From Comamonas resistens (GTDB lineage Bacteria > Pseudomonadota > Gammaproteobacteria > Burkholderiales > Burkholderiaceae_C): a stretch of DNA of 64,000 bases. The stretch covers positions 744,001-808,000 of the forward strand of contig NZ_CP125947.1 in assembly GCF_030064165.1 (NCBI RefSeq), in the 5' to 3' direction. Of this stretch, positions 27,294 to 34,797 are shown piece by piece (the stretch's first letter is position 1; every line of letters begins with the position of its first letter). The position numbers and the translations under genes are program-made. The notes under the pieces were generated by a model that had not been told where the DNA came from, ran no database searches, and saw nothing but the letters and a program-made list of their open reading frames with translations.

Positions 27294-28154
27294 TCATAGG
27301 CCGAAGCTGACGCTGGTTTCGCAGCGTACACCGATTGCCTGCATGCGCTGCAGGAAGTCGGTGTGTGCGGACTCGAAGCCGCCCACAGGGCTCATGCAGT
27401 CCGTCAGCAGCACGATGCGCGAGAAGTCCTGGCTGCCCCAGTTTTCCACAATGTGCTCGGTGGTGGCGCGCACGCAGTGGCTGCTGGCCTCGCCTGCAAT
27501 CACCAGGGTGCCGCTGGCGCGCAACTGGGCCAACAGCGCAGTGTTCAGGCCGGTTTCGGGGTCCTGCGGGTCGGGTACCTCGGCACGGATGGCGCTGTAG
27601 TGCTCGGTCCAGGGGTTCATGCCCTTGAAGACATGGCGCGCGGCGCGCAGCTGGCTTTCTTCCCAGTCGCGGCAGGCCTTGAGCACGCTGGCATGGATGC
27701 CATGGCCCCAGCTGCCGATTTCACAGTGCATGGGCCAGACCATCAGCGTATAGCTGCCCTGGGCCTCGAGCTGGTCCAGATAGGCCAGGGTGCGGGCCAG
27801 CTCGACACTGTTGCGTGGTGCAAATTCGCCGGCACGTACTTGAGCCGCCGTGATCTGGGTGAAGGGCGTGATGGAGGCACCATTGCGCTGCTGCCAGAAA
27901 GCCGGATGGGCGATGTCATAGCTCTGGTGCGAATCCAGGGTGATGGTGATCTGGTCGATACCTGCGGCATGGGCCGCGATCCAGCCCGCCAGGCGCAGCA
28001 TATCTTCGTGAGCGCCCGAAACGGGTAGCACCGGAGCCAGGATGGGTTCCGGGTGCATGCCGGGATTGGAGTAGGCGGGCAGCCAGTTGTCCGGCAGATC
28101 ACAGAAGTCGTTTTGCGGGTCAATGATGAGTAGCTGTGTGCTGTGGTGGCTCAT
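27294..28154 (-). CDS. nicotinamidase-like cysteine hydrolase
   Basis: This 286-residue isochorismatase-superfamily protein has the catalytic triad of nicotinamidases: Asp in [10 protein letters not shown], Lys in [15 protein letters not shown] and Cys in [13 protein letters not shown]. Metal-ligand-like [17 protein letters not shown] and [11 protein letters not shown] are also present. At 286 residues it is much longer than classic PncA (about 180-215), with insertions around residues 70-110 and 165-200. Next to pncB and nadE and divergent from nrtR, it most likely makes nicotinate from nicotinamide. The start at 28154 has GGAAG at nine bases; ATG 28163 is the alternative. Confidence 0.85.
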   Translation of the reverse strand: MSHHSTQLLIIDPQNDFCDLPDNWLPAYSNPGMHPEPILAPVLPVSGAHEDMLRLAGWIAAHAAGIDQITITLDSHQSYDIAHPAFWQQRNGASITPFTQITAAQVRAGEFAPRNSVELARTLAYLDQLEAQGSYTLMVWPMHCEIGSWGHGIHASVLKACRDWEESQLRAARHVFKGMNPWTEHYSAIRAEVPDPQDPETGLNTALLAQLRASGTLVIAGEASSHCVRATTEHIVENWGSQDFSRIVLLTDCMSPVGGFESAHTDFLQRMQAIGVRCETSVSFGL

Positions 28155-28217
28155 GGTTTTCATCTTCCGTGCATTGTGCGATGGCTGCAGTTTAAGAGGC
28201 TTAAATTAAAAATGCAA

Positions 28218-28254
28218 CTAAGTAATTTTTGATGATTGTGAAATAATTACTAAG
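28218..28254. promoter_or_regulatory. candidate NrtR operator
   Basis: CTAAGTAATT (28218-28227) and AATTACTAAG (28245-28254) form an inverted repeat with nine of ten matches and a 17-base spacer. It lies in the 122-base AT-rich gap between nrtR and the NAD salvage genes. The position suits a site for the adjacent Nudix-type repressor; binding is inferred. Confidence 0.55.
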
Positions 28255-28276
28255 AGAAAAAATAGTTGGTAAAAAA

Positions 28277-28960
28277 ATGAATCAAAGAGATGAGCCCAGA
28301 GCTCCGGTGCATGTCAGTGTCGATGTGGTGTTGCTGACGCTGGTCGAGCAGCAGCTGCATGCCGTGCTGCTGCGGCGTGCGGCAGCTCCGTTTGCCGGTG
28401 TCTGGGCTCTGCCCGGTGGCTATATCCATGCCGAAGAAGACGCCGACGCCAAGGCCAGTGCGGCGCGGGTGCTCAGAAGCAAAGTGGGTATTGAGGGGGC
28501 GTATCTGGAACAATTGGCCACCTTTACCGGCCCGGCGCGCGACCCGCGCGGCTGGTCGGTGGCGATTGCCTATTGCGCCTTGCTGCCGGTGCAGAAACTA
28601 CCGCCGGAACGCGAAGATATCAACGTGGTGGCGGTGTCTGAACTGCCACAGCTGCCGTTTGACCATCGCTCCATCCTGAATGCCGCACTGGCGCGTGTGC
28701 GCAGCAAAAGCCTTTATTCCTCGTTGCCTGTGCATCTGTGCGGCGAGACCTTCACGCTGCCGCAGTTGCAGCAGGTCTATGAAAACCTGCTGGGCGAGAC
28801 GCTGAACAAGGTGAGCTTCCGGCGCAAGATGGATGAAATGGATTGGCTGGAGGCTGTGCCTGGGGCCATGCAAAGCGGTGCGGCGCATCGGCCAGCCCAG
28901 CTCTACCGTGTCAAGCCGGTCTTCAGGCAGGAGCTGGCACTGAGCCCCAGAGGTCTTTGA
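28277..28960 (+). CDS. nrtR: NrtR-type Nudix transcriptional regulator of NAD metabolism
   Basis: This 227-residue protein has an N-terminal Nudix-like domain (GVWALPGGYIHAEEDADA) in which the REUxEE core is replaced by RVLRSK, so hydrolase activity should be lost. The C-terminal half (about residues 145-220, with HLCGETFTLPQLQQVYENLLG and NKVSFRRKMDEM) is the winged helix of NrtR. NrtR proteins sense ADP-ribose or related metabolites and repress NAD synthesis genes. Divergence from the nicotinamidase-pncB-nadE group fits exactly. Confidence 0.9.
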   Translation: MNQRDEPRAPVHVSVDVVLLTLVEQQLHAVLLRRAAAPFAGVWALPGGYIHAEEDADAKASAARVLRSKVGIEGAYLEQLATFTGPARDPRGWSVAIAYCALLPVQKLPPEREDINVVAVSELPQLPFDHRSILNAALARVRSKSLYSSLPVHLCGETFTLPQLQQVYENLLGETLNKVSFRRKMDEMDWLEAVPGAMQSGAAHRPAQLYRVKPVFRQELALSPRGL

Positions 28961-29125
28961 GCCCGGCTAAAAATACTGCATCGCAGGATCTTGGCCTACC
29001 TGACCGAGCTGGCCGTGATTCCGGTAAAACGAAGTGCGACAGTGATGAAAGACGATGGCAAGCCCATGCCCAGGTGTCGCGCAATGCTGTGGGCTCTGAT
29101 GCTCTCCGGCCAATCACGCCGGCAA

Positions 29126-29152
29126 TAAAAAAGCCACCCAAGGGTGGCTTTT
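29126..29152 (-). terminator. metK terminator
   Basis: On the minus strand the stem AGCCACCC / GGGTGGCT is followed by TTTTTT, 14 bases after the metK stop. Confidence 0.88.
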
Positions 29153-29165
29153 GGAAAGGGCTGGG

Positions 29166-30353
29166 TTATTTCAGCCCGGCTGCTGCACGCAGCGCGGCAG
29201 CCTTGTCTGTGCGTTCCCAGGTGAACTCGGGCTCTTCGCGGCCGAAGTGACCGTAAGCTGCTGTCTTGCTGTAAATCGGGCGCAGCAGATCCAGCATCTG
29301 GATGATGCCCTTGGGGCGCAGGTCGAAATGCGCGGCCACCAGCTTGGCGATTTCCGCATCGGGAATCACGCCCGTGCCTTCGGTGTACACGGTGATGTTC
29401 ATGGGGCGGGCGACGCCGATGGCGTAAGCAACCTGCACCTGGCACTGGCGCGCCAGACCGGCGGCGACCACGTTCTTGGCCACATAGCGGGCAGCGTAGG
29501 CGGCCGAGCGGTCCACCTTGGTTGGATCCTTACCGGAGAAGGCACCACCGCCATGGGGGCAGGCACCGCCGTAGGTGTCCACAATGATCTTGCGACCGGT
29601 CAGGCCGCAGTCGCCCTGAGGGCCGCCCACGACAAAGCGGCCCGTGGGGTTGATCAGGTACTTGGTCTCCTGCAGCCACTCGGAGGGCAGCACGGGCTTG
29701 ATGATTTCCTCGATGATGGCTTCGGTGAACGATGCCTTCATCTTGGTCGCTGTTTCCGACTGATCGGGGCTGTGCTGGGTGGACAGCACCACGGTGTCGA
29801 TGCTGTGGGGCTTGCCGTCCACATAGCGCAGGGTCACCTGGCTCTTGGCGTCGGGGCGCAGAAACGGCAGACGGCCATCCTTGCGCAGCTGGGCTTGGCG
29901 TTCCATCAGGCGATGTGCGTAATAGATGGGCGCGGGCATCAGCTCGGGCGTTTCGTCGCAGGCGTAGCCGAACATCAGGCCTTGGTCGCCGGCGCCCGTG
30001 TTCAGCTCGTCATCGCTGGCCTTGTCCACGCCCTGGGCGATGTCCTGGCTTTGCTTGTCGTAGGCCACCAGCACGGAGCAGCCCTTGTAGTCGATGCCGT
30101 ATTCGGTGTTGTCGTAGCCGATGCGCTTGATGGTGTCGCGGGCGACCTGGATGTAGTCCACATTCGCGCCGGTGGTGATTTCACCAGCCAATACCACCAG
30201 ACCGGTGTTGGTCAGTGTCTCGGCTGCCACGCGGCTGTGCGGGTCTTGGGTGAAAATAGCGTCCAGAATCGCGTCGGAGATCTGGTCCGCCACCTTGTCT
30301 GGATGGCCTTCAGAAACCGATTCCGAGGTGAACAGAAAATCGCTGTTTGCCAT
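29166..30353 (-). CDS. metK: S-adenosylmethionine synthetase
   Basis: This 395-residue enzyme makes S-adenosylmethionine from methionine and ATP. The N-terminal [20 protein letters not shown], the ATP-binding [12 protein letters not shown] and the P-loop-like [19 protein letters not shown] are all family signatures. The length is standard. The gene is divergent from two lipid A acyltransferase genes, a common beta-proteobacterial order. Its 5' leader can form a hairpin that pairs with the ribosome site (see separate entry). A good terminator follows. Confidence 0.98.
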   Translation of the reverse strand: MANSDFLFTSESVSEGHPDKVADQISDAILDAIFTQDPHSRVAAETLTNTGLVVLAGEITTGANVDYIQVARDTIKRIGYDNTEYGIDYKGCSVLVAYDKQSQDIAQGVDKASDDELNTGAGDQGLMFGYACDETPELMPAPIYYAHRLMERQAQLRKDGRLPFLRPDAKSQVTLRYVDGKPHSIDTVVLSTQHSPDQSETATKMKASFTEAIIEEIIKPVLPSEWLQETKYLINPTGRFVVGGPQGDCGLTGRKIIVDTYGGACPHGGGAFSGKDPTKVDRSAAYAARYVAKNVVAAGLARQCQVQVAYAIGVARPMNITVYTEGTGVIPDAEIAKLVAAHFDLRPKGIIQMLDLLRPIYSKTAAYGHFGREEPEFTWERTDKAAALRAAAGLK

Positions 30354-30364
30354 AAATGAAAAAC

Positions 30365-30407
30365 TCCTTCAGTACTTGGGCAATTGCGTTGCCCGAGCCT
30401 TCAGGAG
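30365..30407 (-). promoter_or_regulatory. structured leader overlapping the metK ribosome site
   Basis: On the minus strand CTCCT (30407-30403) can pair with the Shine-Dalgarno AGGAG (30369-30365). Inside lies the hairpin GGGCAA / TTGCCC (30394-30389 with 30383-30378) and a direct repeat of CTGAAGG. The layout could mask the metK ribosome site. It does not match the SAH-riboswitch core, and I cannot assign it to a known class. Confidence 0.4.
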
Positions 30408-30484
30408 CCTGGCGAACGCTTTAGCAGTTTTGTTTTTACGTCGCCCTGCAAGTTGCTCTTTAACTCAGCGACCCGCCTATTCTA

Positions 30485-31333
30485 ATGCCTTCCCTGTTTC
30501 GACTGTTTGCTGCACTGCCTTTGTGGCTATTACATGGCCTTGGTGCTGCCATGGGCTGGTTGATCCTGGTGCTATCACCCACCTATCGGCGCCGATTTGT
30601 GGCTAACGCGGCGCAGGCTGGCTATGGATTTGTCCAGGTCAAGGCGGCTGTAGGGCATGCCGGGCGCATGGTGTTCGAGATGCCGCGTATCTGGCTGGGG
30701 CAGTTGCCGCAGTGCAATATCGTCGGTGGTGAAAGTGCCGAGAAGGCTTATGGCCGGGGCAAGGGCATCGTGTTTCTCACTCCTCATCTGGGCTGCTTCG
30801 AGATGTCCGTGCAGGCAGCGGCGCAGCGCTGGGCTGCCGAGCATGGCGACATCACGGTGCTTTATCGTCCGGCGCGCCAGAGCTGGTTGGCCGAGATTCT
30901 GGAAACCGCACGCAATCGTCCCGGTGTGCAGGCCGTGCCCACCACCTTGGCGGGGGTGCGCCAGATGATCAAGGCCCTGCGCCAGGGCGCGGCCGTCGGT
31001 TTGCTGCCCGATCAGGTGCCACCCAACGGTTTGGGGATCTGGTCGCCTTTTTTCGGGCGTGATGCGTATACGATGACCTTGGCAGCACGCCTGGTGCTGC
31101 AGACCGGTGCCACGGTGATCCTGGCCCGGTGTGAGCGCAAGTCCTGGGGGCGGGGCTACACGCTGTATTTAGAGGAATTGCCTGTGCCCGAATCTCAAAC
31201 GCTGGAAGCCACGGTCCAGCTCATCAATGAGGCCATGGAGGCCACCATTCGCCAGTGCCCGCAGCAATACCTGTGGGGCTACGGCCGCTACAAGCAGCCG
31301 CGCGAGGAAAAGCTGCAGGGAGACAAGGCATGA
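30485..31333 (+). CDS. lipid A biosynthesis lauroyl/myristoyl acyltransferase (LpxL/HtrB family), first copy
   Basis: This 282-residue inner-membrane-anchored acyltransferase of the LpxL/LpxM family has an N-terminal hydrophobic segment and the catalytic HX4E motif in LTPHLGCFEMS near residue 101. GLLPDQVPPNGLGIWSPFFGR follows, and the family end is near YLWGYGRYKQPR. It adds a secondary acyl chain to Kdo2-lipid A. The next gene overlaps its stop (ATGA), so the pair is translated together, probably acting on different acyl positions. Confidence 0.9.
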   Translation: MPSLFRLFAALPLWLLHGLGAAMGWLILVLSPTYRRRFVANAAQAGYGFVQVKAAVGHAGRMVFEMPRIWLGQLPQCNIVGGESAEKAYGRGKGIVFLTPHLGCFEMSVQAAAQRWAAEHGDITVLYRPARQSWLAEILETARNRPGVQAVPTTLAGVRQMIKALRQGAAVGLLPDQVPPNGLGIWSPFFGRDAYTMTLAARLVLQTGATVILARCERKSWGRGYTLYLEELPVPESQTLEATVQLINEAMEATIRQCPQQYLWGYGRYKQPREEKLQGDKA

Positions 31334-32211
31334 GCGGCAGCAAGATTGCTATCGGCTTCATGCATGTGCTGGCCAAGCTGCCGCTGCCCATGCTGCGCGG
31401 TCTGGGCAAATTCATTGGTCGGGTGCTGTTTGTGGTCGCCGGTCAGCGCCGGCGCATTGCGCTGCGCAATCTGGAGTTGTGTTTTCCCGATGTGCCGCAA
31501 GCTCAGCGCAAAGCCTGGGCAAAAGAGTCTTTTGAGGTCTTTTGCCAGACGTTTCTCGACAGAAGCTGGTTGTGGTTTGGCTCCGAAGCGCTGGTGCGCA
31601 GCCGCGTCAAGCTGGTCGGAGCGACACATGAGCTGGAGGGCGACACGCCGACCATCGTGTTTGCGCCGCATTTCTACAGCATGGATGCTGGCGGCCTGGC
31701 CCTGCCGCTGAACACCGAGCGTGAATTCACCTCCATCTTTGCGACCAACCCCGATCCCGATCTGGACGCCTGGTTCATGGCCGGCCGCCAGCGCTTCGGC
31801 AATGTACGCATGCTCAATCGCGCCGACGGCGTCAAACCCATCATCTCCTGCGTGCGCAAGGGAGGCTTGTTGTATCTGCTGCCCGATATGGACTATGGCA
31901 AGAACGACTCCGTCTTCGTGCCATTCTTCGCGGTAGAGAATACAGCCACGATCCCCTCGCTCTCGCGCTTTGCGCGCCTGGGCAAGGCCAAGGTGGTAGC
32001 GCTCTACAACCGCATGACTCCGGAAGGCTATGTGGCCGAGCTGACGCCGGCCTGGGAGAACTTCCCGACGGAAGACCATGTGGCCGACACCGCCCGCATG
32101 AACCGCGAGTTGCAGGCCGCCATCATGACCATGGTTCCGCAGTATTACTGGGTGCACAAGCGCTTCAAGACGCGCCCTGATGGCGAGCCATCGCTGTACT
32201 CCGGGAAATAG
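31330..32211 (+). CDS. lipid A biosynthesis acyltransferase (LpxL/HtrB family), second copy
   Basis: This 293-residue paralogue of the preceding gene has a hydrophobic N-terminus (GFMHVLAKLPLPMLRGLGKF), the motif FAPHFYSMDAGGLAL in which Asp takes the place of the usual Glu of HX4E (H-F-Y-S-M-D), and the segment LLYLLPDMDYGKNDSVFVPFF. The length and the end PQYYWVHKRFKTRP are typical. The ATG at 31330 overlaps the previous stop. The Asp replacement occurs in part of the HtrB family and probably keeps activity. Confidence 0.9.
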   Translation: MSGSKIAIGFMHVLAKLPLPMLRGLGKFIGRVLFVVAGQRRRIALRNLELCFPDVPQAQRKAWAKESFEVFCQTFLDRSWLWFGSEALVRSRVKLVGATHELEGDTPTIVFAPHFYSMDAGGLALPLNTEREFTSIFATNPDPDLDAWFMAGRQRFGNVRMLNRADGVKPIISCVRKGGLLYLLPDMDYGKNDSVFVPFFAVENTATIPSLSRFARLGKAKVVALYNRMTPEGYVAELTPAWENFPTEDHVADTARMNRELQAAIMTMVPQYYWVHKRFKTRPDGEPSLYSGK

Positions 32212-32262
32212 GCGTCAGATCGTTCTCCATGCCATGATGGCTGGGCGCCAGAAGCTTCCTTT

Positions 32263-33180
32263 TCAGGAGCGCACTGGCGTCTGAAGAAACTCGGTCAGGG
32301 CGCGCTGCACAGCCTCGGGCCTCTCATGGACCACCCAGTGGCTGCAGCCTTGCAGATGCTCTATCTCCAACTGCGGCACCCATTGCTCCAGCCCATGCAG
32401 CAAGGCGGGCTGCAGTGCCAGGTCGCTATCGCCCCAGAGAATGCGCACCGGCACAGGAATGTGCAGCATTTCATCGGGTAGGCTGAGCTCGCGAATGTCC
32501 TGCAGCTCATCGGCGCTGCCGCCGGGCCGGGGCGGCACCAGGGGGCTGGCAGCGTAGAACATGCAGGCGCCATGCACGCCCAGATCCCAATGCTCGCGGT
32601 ATTGCTGCTGACGCTCGGGCGTCAGCCATGCGGGCATGCTGCCGTCGGGGTTCTGAAAGAATCCCAGCATGCGCTGCCAGCCGTTTTCGGCCAGCAGCTC
32701 GGGGGCGTCGGGCCGGCGCAGAAAATGCATGTACTGGCTGGCGGATTGCTGCACGGGATTGGACTGCAGTTCCCGCAGGAAGCTGCCGGGATGTGGGGAA
32801 TTGAGTATCAGCAGCCGCTCAAGCTGCTGGGGATAGCGGTTGGCCAGGCCCCAGGCCACAGCGCCGCCCCAGTCATGGGCAATCACGCAGGCGGCGCGCT
32901 GGTCAGCGCTTTCCAGTGCAATCAAGGCGGAAAGATCATCCACCAGATATTTGGCGCGGTAGTCGCTGATGGCCGTGGGTTGGCTGGAGCGCCCATAGCC
33001 GCGCAGATTGGGCGCCACGCAGCGGTAGCGGCTGCCGAATTGCTCAAGCAGCCCATCCCAGATGAAAGCGCCTTCGGGGAAGCCGTGCAGAAACAGCAAC
33101 AGGGGCTGCCCCGGCTCGCCGCTGACACGGCATTCCAGTTCAACCCCTGTGGACAGGGAATGCATGCAAGTCATGACCAT
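32263..33180 (-). CDS. alpha/beta hydrolase, epoxide hydrolase-like
   Basis: This 305-residue alpha/beta hydrolase has the oxyanion motif FLHGFPEGAFIWDGLL near residue 30-45. The nucleophile elbow AHDWGGAVAW places Asp where esterases have Ser. A cap domain and a catalytic His in GCSHWVVHERPE complete it. Asp nucleophile plus HGFPE marks the epoxide hydrolase or haloalkane/fluoroacetate dehalogenase group; HGFPE favours epoxide hydrolase. The start at 33180 has an AAAGGAG ribosome site supplied by the adjacent hairpin repeat. It is convergent with the acyltransferase pair. Confidence 0.87.
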   Translation of the reverse strand: MVMTCMHSLSTGVELECRVSGEPGQPLLLFLHGFPEGAFIWDGLLEQFGSRYRCVAPNLRGYGRSSQPTAISDYRAKYLVDDLSALIALESADQRAACVIAHDWGGAVAWGLANRYPQQLERLLILNSPHPGSFLRELQSNPVQQSASQYMHFLRRPDAPELLAENGWQRMLGFFQNPDGSMPAWLTPERQQQYREHWDLGVHGACMFYAASPLVPPRPGGSADELQDIRELSLPDEMLHIPVPVRILWGDSDLALQPALLHGLEQWVPQLEIEHLQGCSHWVVHERPEAVQRALTEFLQTPVRS

Positions 33181-33197
33181 GAAGCTCTCCTTTTTGT

Positions 33198-33232
33198 AGC
33201 TTCTGGCGCTTGCAAGATAAGCGCCTAGGGCT
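33198..33232. repeat. AGCGCTT-type hairpin repeat, copy d
   Basis: AGCTTCTGGCGCTT and AAGCGCCTAGGGCT form a hairpin in the leader of the epoxide-hydrolase-like gene. Read on the minus strand, the sequence leads directly into that gene's AAAAAGGAG ribosome site. Confidence 0.65.
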
Positions 33233-33965
33233 GATTTTGCTCAGGTGTCCCGTCGTCAGGCGTCGCTTGGGTGACGGGAGCAGCCTGGGGCATTCCCTCG
33301 GGGTGACACCAGTGCCACAGCAGTTGGGCCACATCATCCACACCCTGCTTTTTGAGGGCCGAGAACAAACGCACCTCGCCACCGCCGGCATTGAGCTTGG
33401 TGATGGACAGTATTTTGGCCTGCTCGGCGCGGGTCAGCTTGTCGGCCTTGGTCAGCACGATGAGGAACTTCAGGCCTTGCTCTACGCGGGGACGGATGGC
33501 GTCCAGCAGGGCTTCGTCCAGCTCGGTTAGGCCCAGGCGCGGGTCGCACAGCAGCACCACGGCAGACAGGCTTTCGCGGCTCATCAGGTAGTTGAGCATG
33601 ACGCGCTGCCAGCGTTCCTTGTCGGTGCGCGACACGGCGGCATAGCCATAGCCGGGCAGGTCGGCCAGCACGGCATCGGTCACACCCTGCTTGCCCAGGG
33701 AAAACAGGTTGATGTGCTGGGTGCGGCCGGGCTTCTTGGACGCAAACGCCAGCTGTTTTTGCTGGGTCAGCGTGTTGATGGCAGTGGACTTGCCTGCGTT
33801 GGAGCGGCCCACAAAGGCGATTTCAGGGACCTCGACCTTGGGCAGCTGATTGAGCTGGGCTGCGGTCGTGAAAAAGCGTGCAGTGTGCATCCAGCCCATC
33901 GCAAGCTTGCTGTCGATCAAAGAATGTGTTTTTCCGGGAGTTGTATCCGGGGAAGCATGGGTCAT
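33225..33965 (-). CDS. engB: ribosome-biogenesis GTPase YsxC/EngB
   Basis: This 246-residue GTPase is needed for large-subunit assembly and cell division. G1 FVGRSNAGKST, G3 DLPGYGY and G4 LTKADK are intact, and KKPGRTQHINLF (switch I) is diagnostic. A C-terminal tail of about 25 Pro/Gln/Thr-rich residues after HWCHPEG is an addition to the core. The open frame runs to 34529 through the cytochrome c4 gene, which is a shadow; the ATG at 33965 fits. It is divergent from cytochrome c4. Confidence 0.95.
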   Translation of the reverse strand: MTHASPDTTPGKTHSLIDSKLAMGWMHTARFFTTAAQLNQLPKVEVPEIAFVGRSNAGKSTAINTLTQQKQLAFASKKPGRTQHINLFSLGKQGVTDAVLADLPGYGYAAVSRTDKERWQRVMLNYLMSRESLSAVVLLCDPRLGLTELDEALLDAIRPRVEQGLKFLIVLTKADKLTRAEQAKILSITKLNAGGGEVRLFSALKKQGVDDVAQLLWHWCHPEGMPQAAPVTQATPDDGTPEQNQP

Positions 33966-34043
33966 GACGGTAACTATTTCAGGGAGGCCCATTGTAGAAT
34001 TTGACGGATTAGCACTCTCAACAATAGACCCGGCCCCCTCGAT

Positions 34044-34667
34044 ATGAAGTTGCTTGCCTCTTTGCTGACTGCTGCCATTTTCGCAGCACCTGCCTTCCCT
34101 GCATTTTCTGCAGGAGAAACACCTGTCAAGGCAGATGCCGCCAAAGGGCAGGCCAGTTATGGGGCGGTATGCGCCTCTTGCCACGCCGCTGACGGCAATT
34201 CCTCCGTTCCTCTGCAGCCCAAGCTGGCAGGCCAGCACCCCGAGTATCTGGTCAAGCAGCTGCGCGAGTTCAAGGACGGAAAGCGCAACGACCCCGTGAT
34301 GAAGGGCTTTGCCTCTTCGCTCAGCGAAGGCGACATGCAAAATATCGCGGTTTGGCTGCATACCCAGGCGCCCAAGAACGGTTTTTCCAAGGAAAAAGAT
34401 CTGGTCGCTCTGGGCGAGCGCATCTATCGTGGCGGCATTCAGGATCGTCAGATTGCTGCTTGCGCCAGCTGCCACAGCCCCAATGGTGCAGGCCTGCCGG
34501 CCCAGTACCCACGTCTTTCGGGCCAGCATGCCGATTACACGGTGAAGTCTCTGACGGACTTTCGTGACGGCAAGCGCGCCAATAGCATTCCCATGGCACA
34601 GGTTGCTGCCAAGCTTAACGATCGCGAAATCAAGGCCGTGGCAGACTATATAGCTGGCTTGCGTTAA
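34044..34667 (+). CDS. cytochrome c4, di-haem
   Basis: This 207-residue periplasmic electron carrier has signal peptide MKLLASLLTAAIFAAPAFPAFSA and two CxxCH haem sites (VCASCHAADG near residue 43 and ACASCHSPNG near residue 138). Each is followed by a Met-containing ligand region. The two-domain repeat, with PxLAGQHPEYLVKQL and PRLSGQHADYTVKSL, is the cytochrome c4 signature. It usually donates to cytochrome oxidases. It is followed by resB-ccsA, which attach the haem. Confidence 0.95.
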   Translation: MKLLASLLTAAIFAAPAFPAFSAGETPVKADAAKGQASYGAVCASCHAADGNSSVPLQPKLAGQHPEYLVKQLREFKDGKRNDPVMKGFASSLSEGDMQNIAVWLHTQAPKNGFSKEKDLVALGERIYRGGIQDRQIAACASCHSPNGAGLPAQYPRLSGQHADYTVKSLTDFRDGKRANSIPMAQVAAKLNDREIKAVADYIAGLR

Positions 34668-34732
34668 AGGTCTTTCACTTCCATGCCTGGGTGATTCCGG
34701 GAACTTTCAGGCTTAAGGCAACCCCCAAGTCA

Positions 34733-34773
34733 GGCGGGCCATCGGCTGCATCAGCAGATGGACCCGCCTTTTT
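34733..34773 (+). terminator. terminator after cytochrome c4
   Basis: Stem GGCGGGCCATC / GATGGACCCGCC (one mismatch), followed by TTTTT. resB begins 24 bases later, so it probably also has its own promoter or depends on read-through. Confidence 0.8.
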
Positions 34774-34797
34774 GCGTCCGGATATTTCAAATCGTTC

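Noticed and set aside
30390..30420. GCCAGGCTC in the metK leader as an SAH riboswitch core
   Set aside because: The required upstream GAGCGCTGC-like strand and pseudoknot partner are missing, so only a generic structured leader is claimed.
33966..34529. Extension of EngB to 434 residues
   Set aside because: It runs antisense through cytochrome c4 and the divergent promoter region and has no GTPase-family similarity.
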